A stretch of DNA of 64,000 nt. It comes from Dermatemys mawii. Lineage: Eukaryota; Chordata; Testudines; Dermatemydidae. The stretch is from assembly GCA_007922305.1 (NCBI GenBank), contig ML677328.1, forward strand, positions 9,100,620-9,164,619. The letters run 5' to 3'. How positions within the stretch are numbered: the first letter of the stretch is position 1; every line of letters starts with the position of its first letter. This document shows, piece by piece, positions 49,035 through 61,739 of the stretch. The notes beneath the pieces are model-generated. The model was not told the origin of the DNA and ran no database searches. It saw only the letters and a program-made list of their open reading frames with translations. Made by a program: the position numbers and the translations under genes.

Positions 49035-49420
49035 TTTAAATCAAATTGATTCAATTAATAGGCAGCAAGTTTAAAACAAACAAAAGGAAGTATTTCTTCA
49101 TGCGACATACAGCCAACCTGTGGAACTCATTGCCAGGGGATGTTGTGAAGATCAAAGGTATAACTGGGCTCGAAAAAGAATTAGTAAGTTCACAGAGGAC
49201 AGGTCCGTCAATGGCTATTAGCCAAAGTGGGACACAACCCCATGCTCCAGGTGTCCCTACACATCGAAGTGCCAGAAGGCTGGACAGAACAATGGTGGAT
49301 GGATCACTCAAAATTGCCCTGTTCTGTTCAGTCCCTCTGAAATATCTGGCACCATCAGAAGACAGGATACTGGGCTAGATGAATCATTGGTCTCACCCAG
49401 TGCAGCCATTCTTATATATT
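49035..49420 (+). mobile_element. CR1 LINE 3' end
   Basis: AACAAAAGGAAGTATTTCTTCATGC, TGTGGAACTCATTGCC, GGTCCGTCAATGGCTATTAGCC and GGATACTGGGCTAGATGAATCATTGGTCT are CR1 terminal coding and 3' UTR. The 110-codon frame 49046-49378 is a remnant of the ORF2 C-terminus reading into the UTR. Confidence 0.9.
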
Positions 49421-50589
49421 TGTTTACTTATGGTGGGTACCATTAAGAACAATTATTGAGCTATTTGTGATAAATTCCCATTTTATGCATAGAGAACACT
49501 ACAATAAAGTCAAATAGTGCAGCATGGTAAATGGTACCTCCTCAGGGACTGTTAAATTGCAGCTGGCCTCCCTGACTTTCGTGCTGATGCACAACTTCTG
49601 CCCTTTGTTTCTTATTTTAGTGTTGATTCTATTGTATTAGAGAAATAGCTATGCAGTCTTAACTGTAGCAGGTGGTCCTGCTCTTGCAATAATGTTAAAT
49701 TGCATCAAAAGATAGGGGGATCAAATAGCTACAAGCTGAAAAAGGTGATGTAAAATTACTATCAATAAAAAGATTTACCACTTACAATTAGCCCAAGAAA
49801 GAAAAAAAAAGTCAAAGGCTTTCCAATGTACTGAAAATATGGGAATGTATGAAGAGAAAAATAACACTCTTTAGGGAATGCTTCAAATGATGTAACTAAT
49901 TACACAAAAGAGAAACAGGCTCAAAAACAACAACATATTTTATAAACTTATTTGATAAAGCAGAGCTCTGAACTCATACAGTTGCAAGAAAAATATGAAT
50001 TAGAAATACTGAACTTCTGGCTCTTCTTACAATTATTATATACAAGATCATAAGAAGTTGAAGCAAATTAGACTAGATTTATCTCCAATAGAGGACTACG
50101 TAAGAAAGTTATAAGATAATCAGATTTCTGCTAAAGAAAAATAAATACCTAAGACACACGTATCTACACAGCAATAAGGAGAACATAAGGCTAGGTTGGG
50201 GGAAAGAAAGGAGTCAAAAAATCTCTCCAGATTGTTTAAAGGATAACATGCTATCCACTCTGCACAGTAAAAAGTCCCTCTCTGAGAAAATAGCACTGCA
50301 GGAACTATTTTTAATTGCTGCTTTTGAAAAGTTAGCCCATTAAGTCAATCGAATCCATTCATATGTCAAAGCAAGATTGTTTCAATGGCTCTTTTAATTC
50401 AGAATACTCCTCCAAACCACCTCTTAGGTTGATGCAATTAATCAGTCTTTAAATGGGATTTCTGACCCCCTATATTGCAGGTGTTATCCTGACAACCTCA
50501 TAATTACTAATCTATTTAACCTATGTTCAATATTGCTTTCAAATAAACTACCTTCAGGCATAAAAACATACTTAAGAAGGGAAGGATAG
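49421..50589. other. Intronic sequence, nothing recognised
   Basis: AT-rich. No exon or bounded element. Confidence 0.5.
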
Positions 50590-50830
50590 GCTTGCAGTCA
50601 ATGTACAGGATTAGGACATAGGATGCCTGAGTTTTGTTCTTGGCTGTGCTATGGATATTCTGTGTGATATTAGGCAGGTCACTTAACCATTCCATCCCGT
50701 AGTTTTCCCGTCTGTAAAACAGGGACCATCCTGAATTGGGTAACGTGAAAATTAACTCAACATTGTGAAGCACTTCAAAATCCTTGGATAAAGACACTAC
50801 ACCAGTGCAAAGTAGGAGGAGCAACAGAGG
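50590..50830 (+). repeat. MIR-type SINE
   Basis: GCCTGAGTTTTGTTCTTGGCTGTGCTATG, GGCAGGTCACTTAACC, CCCGTCTGTAAAACAGGGACC and GTGAAGCACTTCAAAATCC follow the MIR order nearly end to end. Opposite in orientation to the copy at 4951-5180. Confidence 0.85.
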
Positions 50831-52299
50831 GTACAAAGAGAAAAAGATAACTTAAGAATGGGACAAAAGTTAATTATGAATTGCCTTAATGTGATCTCAA
50901 ATGAAAAAGCTCTGTTAATTGCTAGACAGTACGTCTGTTGTTTAGCAAGAAGATATGGCGTAAGATTGTAACAAGAAGTGCTGACTAAGGAAACAGTGCT
51001 TTAAGTGTATATTTGCACTTCTCAAGTTGTGTGTCTATATTATTCATCTTGCTCTAACGCCAGTTTAGTACCCTGGTGATTCTGCCATCCACTATCAGCA
51101 TTTGCACAGATGCTTCACTGCTTATTCCAAGTTGCCTCCTAATGAGAGACCTATAATTAATTATGTCTTTAACAGTTGCTTATCACTCTTAGAATTACAC
51201 AATTTAAAACACAGTTCCTTGTATGAACAGGTAGTTCTATGAAAAAACAGGTCTTAAGGAAACGTGGCAGACACATTGCAATTTTTCTTGCAGATAAGAT
51301 TGTGATACAAGATGTCACAGGAGCCAAGCTGTTTGCTTGTAGGAAATATCAACACTTATGAATTGTCTAGTTCAATGCTCCCAATTCTCTTTTAAGTTTA
51401 TTTTGCCAATTCCCTCCCTTGAGCTCTGCCTCCTTTCTGACAGTGCCAATCTCCCTTCCTGTTCCATCAGTCACCTAAGGCTCAGTTGAGATGCTTGGGA
51501 TTGTCAGCATCCTTTGAGCTCTATGTCTTTAAGTTACTTCCACAGCCAAGTATAATGACAACTAGGGAAGCAAGGAGAGAAGATGAATGGTTTTCCTGAA
51601 GCACTCCCCTCACCCCCGTTTTTACCTGTAGCAAGCTCTCACAGATTTGCTGGGTTGAGCACTCCAGAGGGATGCTTGGAGAACTCATGCATTCGTGCAC
51701 ATGTATTGATAACCTGTACAGAGAGAGCGAGGCCTGAAAGGTAGCACCTATGTTGCCAGTGACTTGTGGATTCAAAGAGCATCTCCACTGTAGGTACAGA
51801 CAGATGGTAACAAGTTGCCTCATAACTCCAGGGGCCCTGGGGAAGTGTCACAACAAGCTTCTCCTTTAGCAATTTATACATTTTAAATCCATAAGAGCTA
51901 TCTCTAACTATTTATCTGGTTTTTTTCTGCCATTAGTTACATTGTTGATAGATAAGCCAGCTGCCATTCTATTTGTTTTGTTTCCTCATTGTGTTAGATT
52001 ATAGTTGGTATTTTCTCCATTTTGCGGTATAGGAACCAAATGTTGTTTGTATCAGTCATCTATCCTTGATATTTGCAGTGATTCATACTGTATTTTTATA
52101 AAATATTCCCAATTACTGTACACCACCTGTCCTGTTGCATGGCTCCCTACATGGTCTTGAGATGTGTTTTAATTTCCATTTTGTTTGGCACCCAGAAGTC
52201 TTTAGGCATAAGTGTCCTATGCTATTTAAAGGATGCAGCAATACAACTCCTGAAATCACAAAGTGTGAAATCTTCTAAAGCATGATTTATTTATTTTTA
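50831..52299. other. Intronic sequence, nothing recognised
   Basis: The frame at 51521-51881 has no domain. Confidence 0.5.
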
Positions 52300-52386
52300 C
52301 ATTGCAATAGCCTCAGCCATACACCAGGACCCCATAGTGCCAGGCGCTGTACAAAAACCATGTACCGTGCCCCAAAGAGTTTACAG
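52300..52386. repeat. MIR-like fragment, host of the hAT insertion (continues at 53096)
   Basis: ACCAGGACCCCATAGTGCCAGGCGCTGTACAAA and CCCCAAAGAGTTTACAG match a MIR-type SINE; the next expected word (tctaa/cctaa) appears on the far side of the hAT insertion at 53096 (CCTAAGTAAAAG). Confidence 0.65.
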
Positions 52387-53087
52387 CAGGATGGGAAAAC
52401 TTTCTGTCCTGAGGGCCACATCGGGGTTGCAAAATTGTATGGAAGGCTGGGTAGGGAAGACTGTGCCTCCCCAGACAGCCTGGTCCCACCCCCTATCTGA
52501 CCCTCACCCACTTCCTGCCCCGACTGCCCTCCTCAGATTTCTCAACCCATCAACCCCCCCTGCTTCTTGTCCCCTAACCAACCCCTCCTCATGACCCTTC
52601 CCCTTATCTAAGACCCCCTGCTCCTTGTCCTCTAACCACCCCTTGCCAAGACCCTCCCACACCCTAACTGCCCCCCCAGGACCTCATCCCCTACTCAACC
52701 CCCCCTGCTCTTTGTCCCCTGACTGCTCTGACTCTTATTCACACCCCCACCTCCTGACAGACCCCTTGGGATTTCCATGTCCTATCCAACCCCTTTCCCG
52801 TTCCCCATCCCCTGATTTCCCCCCACCCCCAAACCTCCACCCCATCCAGCCACCCCCCAGGACTCCCTGCCACTTATCCAACCTCCCAGCCCCCTTACAA
52901 TGCTGCTCAGAGCAGCAGGAGCTCAGACCCTGCCAGAGCCCACACCACTGCTGCAGCACTGCCCAGGAGCTAGAGCACTGGTGGTGTAGCACACTGAGGC
53001 TCCGGGAGAGGGAGGAAGGTTCAAGGTCCGGGCAAGTGGATCCCGCAGGCCGGATGTGGCCCGCGGGCCGTAGTTTGTCCACCCCTG
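52387..53087. mobile_element. hAT-type non-autonomous DNA transposon, 701 bp
   Basis: It begins CAGGATGGGAAAACTTTCTG and ends GTAGTTTGTCCACCCCTG, imperfect CAG...CTG inverted termini. The flanks GTTTACAG (52379-52386) and TTTTATAG (53088-53095) match at 6 of 8, an aged 8-bp duplication. Inside is a C-rich array. The frames 52625-53095 and 52735-53118 are proline/serine-rich low-complexity, not genes. Related in termini to 12874-13534. Confidence 0.8.
52545..52790. repeat. C-rich imperfect tandem repeat inside the hAT element, period about 65-75 bp
   Basis: CCCCCTGCT(T/C)(C/T)TTGTCC(C/T)CTAAC-type units recur near 52555, 52617 and 52700, separated by CCCACC/CAAGACCCTCCC variants. Confidence 0.6.
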
Positions 53088-53115
53088 TTTTATAGCCTAA
53101 GTAAAAGCTAAATTT

Positions 53116-54608
53116 CACCTGTCTTCATCCATCCAATGGGAAACACACAAGCGATCAGACTGGAACAAACAATGAGCAATTGCACGCTCCAAATGACCTA
53201 TGATACTTCAGATCTTCATGAGAATCACTAGTAGCATTATGTTAAGTGCTTGCATGATAGTGACTTGTGGACATCAATCCATATAAAAATTATAATATAA
53301 TCTGGCAGGATTACAAATCTCTTCTGAGGAGATATCTAGGATAGGACATGTCGGGGAGATTCGACCCAGGATTTAGATGTATTTAATAGCTCCAGAGGTA
53401 AAACTTGCTGCCCAGAGCCTACTAATACTATGAATGGGTCTACCAGGTACTGTTAGAGATCATGAAAATAAAGAACTAATATATTCTTCATTAAAGAAAT
53501 GTTTAAATTCATGTAAATTGTGAAAATTTCACTTTCAAGTAGAATTTAAATAGACCAATGTCACCCAGTTTTATTTCTTCTTACCACTACCACATTCTGA
53601 ATACTAATAATAATAATACAGGAATTATCCACTTTATATGAATAACTATTGTCATGAGTTACTCCAGTCTGGATTCTTCACCTCTACTAGGAATAAAGGC
53701 CTAATGGAAGTGAAAAAACACAAAGGTCTCTAGGAGCTATTTGTTGCAAGTAACAGACGTTCTCTTACGTTCATCCCATCAGAGCACTGCCATTTGAATT
53801 ACCTTCTTCTACATACTATATTAAGATGTCAGAACAATACAATGCCACAATATGAAGCAAATATCATAAACACGAAGATGCTCCCCTAGGGCAAATTTAA
53901 GTAACTGGCAAATCCGAGAATCAATGAATTATTTGGACTTCCAGTCTACATACCCTTTTAAATCTCAGATTTATTTAGATTCTGAGTCCACACATTTGAC
54001 TATAGTCATTACCAAACATAACATTTGCAGATTTTAGGATACAATATGATCTCATTCACTCACCACCCTCTGGGAATTCCATTCTTACAAAAAATGTCGT
54101 GCTCCACCAGGAAGTGTCTCAGTATTTTAGGCTTCATTAAAATTAAGAAAGAAAACTTGTGATTGCAGCCTCCAAACACAGTTAAGACAGAAAGGAAGTT
54201 AGGATATAGCCATAGACTGGCAATAAGAGTAATCAAGGACAGACATTAACAAAATTTAAGATTAGTATATCGAGATCTTGCCACACAGCCCCCACTTCCT
54301 CTAGACAACACAGTAGAATTGCCAAAAAAAGGTCCAATTATTCAATCCTCTAGAAAAAGACTTTCACAGATGAAGTCTACAATTCTGGCATGCAATCTAC
54401 ACCACCTACATTTAGAGGCACTTGCAGGGAAAAGGAACCGACGGGTCTAACATTTTCTTTTCCACTTAGATATGCAGATAAACCATACTAACTATTGTAA
54501 CCACCTTAAACAGTCAATTCCAACAACCTCAGAAACGCCTGTGATGACATTCTCAAATCACCAGGAACGTAATCCAAATTTTCTACTCTGCTAAAGTACA
54601 GTACTACC
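53116..54608. other. Intronic sequence, nothing recognised
   Basis: AT-rich intron. An (ATA/TAA) short run is at about 53603-53618. Confidence 0.5.
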
Positions 54609-54891
54609 CAGGGGCAGCTCCAGACACCAGCACAGCAAGCGCGTCTGGGGCGGCCTGCCAGTCGCTATCAGAGCAGCAGTCAGGCGGTCTTCAGCGACAC
54701 GCCTGTGGGAGTTCCGCTGTTCTCGCGGATTCAGTGGCATTTCAGCGGCGGGTACACGAAAAGCCGAGGGACCGGTGAACTGCCCGCAGAAACGCCGCCG
54801 AATCAGCAGGACCCACGGATCTCCCCCAGGCATGCCGCCAAAGGCCACCTGACTACTGCACTTGGGGTGGCAAAAAACAGAGTCACCCCTG
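54609..54891. mobile_element. hAT MITE, 283 bp, GC-rich, perfect 8-bp target duplication
   Basis: It begins CAGGGGCAGCTCCAGA and ends CAGAGTCACCCCTG. The 8-mer GTACTACC flanks both sides exactly (54601-54608 and 54892-54899). The interior is rich in CpG (for example GCGTCTGGGGCGGCC) with internal palindromic GCATGCCGCC / GGCGG-type pieces. It has no coding capacity. An intact duplication and high CpG content suggest a recent insertion. Confidence 0.9.
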
Positions 54892-54899
54892 GTACTACC

Positions 54900-57404
54900 T
54901 AATTTGGTCTCCCAAGAAAAAGAACACTTTTATAGGTTAAGAAAGTCATGTATGTCTTGTAGAAAACTGTGGGGCCATATTTCCTGAAGCCATGCAATCC
55001 AGAGGCCTGTTTGATCAACAAGAAATGTAAGTAGACTTGCTGGAGAATATCTAAGTCTATGCATTAGAGGAGATATGCCTTCACGAAGGACCCACGTACA
55101 GGCAACATGTTCACTTTTGGTTCATACAGTATAACAATGTATGTTGTTTAATCAGTGCTTGCTAAGAATCATATGAAATGTGTGATGCTGACAGCTAAAG
55201 TTTATGGCCACATCGAACAAATTAAACCAGCTCTTATTACCTGCAAAATACGGAAGACACCTGACCTGTATACCAAACACATCATCTACATTATATTTGT
55301 ACTATACACAACTCAAAATCACATACATGTTTTAGGCCTGGAAATCAAATGAGCAATACATAATTCACTTCCAAAAACTCCATATGCTTCCATATGCTAC
55401 TTGGCTCCAAAAATGGATCCAGTCATACAATTCTGATTTACATTATGTTCTAATTTACATTATGTTTTGCCTACAGCTTCTTCCTCAACTTCATCTTTCT
55501 CTTTGCCATCCGCCAGCTTATTATTTCCTCTGTATCACCAGCTCCGGTTGCTCGACTCTCTGAGCGGTATATTCTGTTCCCGAATAGAAATCTAGATATT
55601 AAATAACTACATAGATTAAGCAATGTAGGTGTTAAAGACTGTCTTCATCTTTCTAGGTCACTTAGTAATACATGATTTTACTATGCAGAGTAACCTTGTA
55701 TTTTCAGGCCAAAATTATCCTTATTTTGTATTCAGAAAAAGTATGAACACAAGAAAGTCTGCAGGAGACAGCACAAATTGTATTGTCTCCTCCAGCAGTG
55801 TTCATTGAATCAAAAATATAAAAAGAGCTGCTGAATTCTGCACACAGGGGGAGTTCTTAGAAAACTGGAAGCTATGCAGGGAGGGTGGGGGGAAAAAGAA
55901 AGATACCACAACTTCACAGCTCCATTCACCCAGTAACCTTAAATTACTAACTCCAACCCACCAGCATACTCTCCTGTTTATTCTGGCAGATGAGACACTC
56001 ATGTGACAAAACAGGGAGGAGACACTGGAGACTATGGATTAGTCTATCCTACTGAGATGTGCATGCTCGAAATAAATAGGATACACATCCGTCATTTTGC
56101 TTCTCTTTTCACAGTTCCCTGTTTTTGTGTTATATTGCCAGCATTAGGTTTTCATCGTTCCACAATTTGTGTTTCCTGGTTATTCCACCTTGACAGGGTT
56201 AACAGTCTGAATTTGCCAAGTGCAATGACTCACTGCACCACAGTCTCTCAATGAGGAAATTGTTAACAGGTCAAAGCTCAAACGCTGAACTGTCTATTTA
56301 GAGTAAGTTTAAAGTTGTAAGCTCGAAAGCTTGTCTTTCTTATAGTAACAGAAATTGGGCCCATAGAAGATATTACCTCACACACCTTACGTGTTTAAAG
56401 TCAGCACTATACAAATAGCTCCCTGTCACGTACTAATCACTATCACATACCTGCTTCAGCCAGATTTGAGAGAAACATGACAAATTGTGTGCAGCACTCA
56501 ACCAGCTCGCATTCCTTATCTCCTGTGGTCTCCAGTTTGCAAGTAACATTTTTATATTAAGTAGACAGGGAAAGCCAGAAACAAATACAGCCGATACAGC
56601 CAAGGAAACCACCGAACTATTGATAAATAAAACTCTGCCCAGGAAGGTGATTGTGTTTCATGACCTCTTTGTTCAAAACAGCAAATACATTTTAGATAGA
56701 AAATATTCAGAAAAGTCATCTTGCACACAAAGCAGGCCACTAACAAATACTGCACAGAACAGATCCACTGGAGCAGAGCCATTAGAGCATTCACAAAGAA
56801 ATTAAGCAGAGATGGTTGGATTTGCACAGACGGGCTAACAACAAGGTATATGAATACAAGAGTTCCCCGAGGAAAGGAATGAAGGCCAAGCTCAACTCTA
56901 ACATCACACAAAAAAAGATGCTGCTCAGACTTTCCATGACACAGTTATTGACGGAACACAGAACTTCAGCACCAACATTTTTCATGTGGATTAGGGTTTA
57001 TACAATTCCGTATTTGTACACATACAGGTTTATTTCTTTGTTTTAATTGCAGTCACCATAGTCAGAGGGTAATTAGCTTCACTGCTACGGCAACAAGCAA
57101 TCCTGAAGTGGTAATCTCTTTCCAGATTGGACAGTTGCCAAAGGTGGATAAGGACACTGCGGGGCAGGAGAGTTTGTGCTTCAAAGGAAAGGATCAGTCA
57201 GCATTCATATCTCGATTGAGTCTCCGTAAGACCTTCCTCCCACTAACAGTTGTTATATGCTGTATTAAACTAGGGAACCAGGAGGCTGCAGAGCCTGGCA
57301 TGCTCCTCTCTTGATCTTCTCCCTAGTGAACCCGCATGAGCACATAAGACTTCTCTACGCGCTCGACAAGAGCAGGGCCTTTCAGTGCCAAGTGCTCCAC
57401 TCAG
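54900..57404. other. Intronic sequence, nothing recognised
   Basis: Frames at 56485-56805 and 56552-56911 are opposite-strand chance frames with no domain. Confidence 0.45.
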
Positions 57405-57715
57405 TGGACGGCTAGAATCAAGTTCAAGATCTCAGTCCTTATTTTCAAGGCACCCCATGACCTGGGCCCAGGACAGCTGAAAGACTACCTAAAACTCCAG
57501 GGTGAAGACTGTGGTTGACAGCTTAGCCCCTTTGGCTCACTGGAACTTTCTGAAATAAGTGTAAAGCTCATCTGTGTGGGAGACAGAACTTTTTCAGAGG
57601 TCCATCCAAGACTGTGCAATGAATTCCCCTAGGGACTAAAGGACCATCGTAAATCTTACCACCTTCCACTCTAAGTGCAAGGCACCTTTCTTTGATCTGC
57701 CTTTTCTACATACAC
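57405..57715 (+). mobile_element. LINE2-like reverse-transcriptase C-terminal fossil
   Basis: In frame from 57405: WTARIKFKISVLIFKAPHDL, then GPGQLKDYL, later VGDRTFSEV and PRLCNEFP, with stops between. This order (xRIxFKILxLxFKAxHxLAPxYLxDLL ... GxRAFSVAAPxLWNxLP) is the conserved C-terminus of L2/CR1-group RTs. Inactive fossil. Confidence 0.6.
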
Positions 57716-57962
57716 AGCAGGATGTTTATAAAAACCCCAAATCATACCAAAACAAGATACACCATGAAAACACTTTGCACCTGGAAAGAGTATGACAGAA
57801 CGAACAACACACGACTGTTAGTCACATTACTTAAGGCATTAATGGAAAATGCTCAGATACTATTGGATATATATATTGCAGCAAGGGATGGATGTGGAAC
57901 AACATGTAACCTTCCATGTCTCTTGCCTGTTCTGTTTTCTCCTAGCCTCAGTCACTCAGGTA

Positions 57963-58116
57963 CAGTGGGACCCCAGAATACTGTACCCTGCGATAGCGCG
58001 AATCCGTTTATAGGCGCGGCTTTGATGCAGCGGAACCCCGCAATACCGTGACCCCGCCATTATCACGATCGATTTTTTTTAGATCCCGATCGTCACGGTA
58101 TTGCGGGGTCCCACTA
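57963..58116. mobile_element. pogo/Tigger-type MITE, 154 bp, TA flanked
   Basis: TA|CAGTGGGACCCC on the left (57961-57974) and GGGGTCCCACTA|TA on the right (to 58118), inverted termini with TA duplication. The inner halves (CCCCGCAATACCGTGAC and GTCACGGTATTGCGGGG) form a long hairpin around a T-rich GATCGATTTTTTTTAGATC loop. Confidence 0.85.
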
Positions 58117-58118
58117 TA

Positions 58119-59024
58119 TTTTCTACCTTGTTTTTGCAGGTTCCACTCCTGTTTTTTCCCATTGCCTTCAATCAGAGCTGTATCTTGTTATAGTGCTCCT
58201 TATTTTTCTGTCTCCACCCTTTTTCACTGTCATGCTAGGTGTGTGCACTTTTCTGGCCTCTCTTTTTCCTCATCTTGTCTTCTTTGGAATCCATCTTATT
58301 CTGGATAAATGCTCTTTCCCCTTCCCTTTTCCTTAATCATTCTCTGCTTTCCCCACTCATCATTCCACTTTTCCCTAATCCCCTCAGTTTCCACTGGAAG
58401 TAATCTAAAGACAAGAGTTGAGGACCACACATGGTTTCACACTGGAAACAAAGCAAGGACTGATTAAAGGAAAGGAACGGGGAGGCCAAAGGCCAGAACT
58501 GCATGAGCCTGTATCATCTTCAGTTACCTCCCAAGCTTGTTCTGAGCTTCAGTGGAAGTGGAATCAACATCCTGGTAAAGGCAAAGAGAAAAGTAAGCAG
58601 GATCTCTACCCCTCATGGCCTGAAGTGGCTCCACCTCAGTTTCCCCTGCCAGAGAGCAGTTTGGCTTTGCAACAATAGGCCTGTTCACAAGATTCCAGCC
58701 CTCCAGACAGGTCATTCATAATTTCACAACTGGATAATAAAAGAATCCCTCGGGTCAGGAGTGCTGAGACTTTGTACTTTGTACTCTGTACCATCCCCAG
58801 TCTGAGATCTCTAGTCTTCGCCCTCTCTTCCTCATGGAGGCTCTCTTAACCCCCTTTCTGGGGATGGTAGGGGAACCCACGCCCATGCTCTCCTCTGTGT
58901 TCCAGCCTAGGACCCTTGTATTCAGGCAACTAAGACTTGCTTCTTATAAGACTTTGCTGTTAATCCTGGGCTGCTTCCTACCTCTGCCTGTCCAAGGTGC
59001 CTTTCCCCAAGCCTACACCCTCCA

Positions 59025-59026
<2 letters not shown>
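58119..59026. other. Intronic sequence, nothing recognised
   Basis: Pyrimidine-rich stretch (58140-58400). No exon or bounded element. Confidence 0.5.

Positions 59027-59058
<32 letters not shown>
59027..59058. repeat. (CT)n microsatellite
   Basis: Sixteen CT units followed by ACACGCGCG. Confidence 0.95.
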
Positions 59059-59062
<4 letters not shown>

Positions 59063-60530
59063 GCGCGTCCTTGCATGGCTTCCTGCCAGTCTGCTGCTGA
59101 GGAGTCTCCTCTTCACAGTTTCCAGCCTCTCCAGCCATCACCAGAATCCCTTTCCCCTGGCTGTCCTCTCCCTTCAGGGCTAGTCCCAAGTTATAACCTG
59201 CAGCTCTCCTCTTCCTTTATTAGCTCTACAATCCTTCCTTTCCAGGAAGCACTATACTCCGGTTCTCATCAGCTGGATCTAATCCTCAATTACCTGCCTC
59301 CCCTCCAGGTGTCAAAGAAGAGGCTGATGGGGCTCTCTGGCTTCATTTAACCCTGTCATTGCGAACATGGAGTTTTTACACCTCATTGCAGGCTTAGCTT
59401 GTTGATGAAATAAGCTGTTAAGAACCTGAGAAATTTTTATAAGATGCTGTTTTACCACTGACCTTTTTATAGCTATAAAGACTGTTTAATAACTGGCTCT
59501 GCAGATATAGCTCTGGTCAGTAACAGACAAACAAAAGGATGTGATGAATGGGGGCAAGGGGGGTGGTAAAAGATCTGTAACCTTGACCATGAACATTTGC
59601 TTGAATCATCCACTGCTTAGGATTCAGCTGTATGTCAACACAATACCAGGAATACAGACAGGAAGCCTTTCCTAAAACACAAGCGAAGCCGGCACAGAAT
59701 CCATGACACACTGTTTTGGGCTATATGAAAAACAATGCCTCTGTGTACAGAGAGGTAAGGACTTCTTTGAGAAGAAGAAAAAAAATCCCCAGGGTATAAA
59801 CCAAGGGGATAAGAGACTCAGATTTAAAATATGGTACCCATTAGAAAACAAAAGAATGGGTGAAGAAAGATTACTCATTTAATATTGATGTAATTAGATG
59901 TGTACATTCATTCAGTAGAGAGGAATGCCTCAGCTTATCACTAGCAGTGTGTCAGCATTTAATACCAGAAAGAAGGAAATAGACTTTTATACTGACAGGC
60001 CTCTGAAGATAATGGAAGATCAAGCTGGGTGGCCGAAATGGAGGCTACAATAGCATGTGGTGATACTGGTTAAGCAGAGAATGGAACCAGACTGACTGGA
60101 ATGCACTGATTTACAACATCACCCAGGGCACTTTTGGCAGCAGGGCTCCTAGACAGCTCAAGGAGCAAACGAAAGCCATGCTCCCTTTGGGTATAAATCC
60201 CCTGGGGCACAGCAGCCCAGCCCACTGTAGCTGAAGGAAGTGTAATTCACGCCCCTCTGCAAAAGTAGGGGTGATTCAAGCCCAATGCATGTTTTGTTTC
60301 CCCCATGAAAGGAGACATAATTGTGACTGTACCTCCTACACATCAAAGGAGGAAAACTACCTCATTTACTGCTCACCTGGGCGCACTTTGCATGTTAAGA
60401 CAGCATATTATGCACCGAGCTCTGACTGGGAGAGAGACAGCTATAGTTGTCAGAGTTCAGATTTCTCTACCACACAGTGGACAAGGCAAAGATCTATCAA
60501 TATCCTGTAAATGAAGTGCTCAGCCACTAA
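59059..60530. other. Intronic sequence, nothing recognised
   Basis: No splice-flanked coding segment or TSD-bounded element. Confidence 0.5.
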
Positions 60531-60700
60531 GACAGTCATCATCTCGGCCAACACAACGCGGGATTGAACCGGCGATCTCTAGCATGAGCTATTAAAGCTT
60601 GAGTGAAAGCCATCTTGCTAGGACAGCAACATACTCTTATCCTCTGAACTGGGCACAGAGAGGGATCTGTAACACACACTTCCTAGTGTGTTACCATAGC
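60531..60700 (-). repeat. Possible degraded tRNA-derived repeat
   Basis: On the minus strand GGTTCAATCCCGC (60570-60558) is a good pol III box B, preceded by ATAGCTCATGCTAGAGATCG. No convincing box A or intact tRNA fold. An old SINE or tRNA pseudogene is possible. Confidence 0.3.
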
Positions 60701-61739
60701 GGGGGGTGACACCCCAATGAGTCCCTCTTTCAGACGTTTAATAGCTACCATCTTTCGGTTCCTATTTTCTCTTCCATAAAGAAACAAACACTACTAAATC
60801 TGAACTCAGGTAGCATAAGTTATTAGATATATGGAAACTACTGGCTGTGCCCTGAGAGGAGATGGATCAATGTCCTCTCAAAGAAGGCACAAAAGGATGA
60901 GTGAGACATGGATGAAGGGTGCAGAGGTCTTGGCTAGGCTGGGAACTAGCACCAACTTCAGCAGTCAATGGCCAGCCACTGGAATTGCTCATCAAGGGCA
61001 AACCCCCAGCATAGACAAGAGACATAATCTGCAGATGGAATTTAGCCCTGTTTGAAACTGTATCTCTGCTGACCTATGTTGTGGGTTTGCTCCAGGGAAG
61101 CAATTTTAGTTGCTGGCCATGGTCTTCTCAAAGCAGGGCTAATTCCCAGTCTAGAGGAGGCCTAAGAAGGTTGTTTCTTCCCTCCATAGAAGTGACACAA
61201 GAGGACCTGTGGATACCATGGTAAGTAAATGAGGTAAACAAGGGCCAATTAATCTAAAGGCACAAATCCCATGTTCAAGCTGAAATGACTGAAAGAAAAC
61301 AGAGGGAAAAGAGAGTGCAGTAAAAAATAAGGAATAGGAAGAGATATGTAAAGGAAGAGAGATAAAAATCATTATTATTACACGGAGATAATTCCTTTAT
61401 GCTAATGGCTTTGTTCTTTTAATCGCATCCCCACTTCAGAATTCCTCTATATTAGACAGCATCTGCAAAAGAAATGGAGCAGCTTGGGAGTAAACACTTG
61501 GAATTTTCGTTTGTTAGGTCTGAAAAGTAACATGGGATAGACAAGCTGATTTGGTAATTTAAGAGCCTGGCCAATCATATGAAGAGTCATCTATGTCCCA
61601 GTCCAAATCTTTGAAAGGTCGTGAAGTGTTCTGGACAAAATTAAATGCGCACAAGTAACATGAGTGAGGCTATTCTCCTGCGACCTGAAGTGGAGGCGTT
61701 AGACATCTCATTACACACACTATCATGGAAGGCTTTTGT
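60701..61739. other. Intronic sequence, nothing recognised
   Basis: No exon or element supported. Confidence 0.5.

Noticed and set aside
52625..53118. 156- and 127-codon frames on opposite strands
   Set aside because: They are proline/serine-rich translations of the C-rich tandem array within a hAT element.
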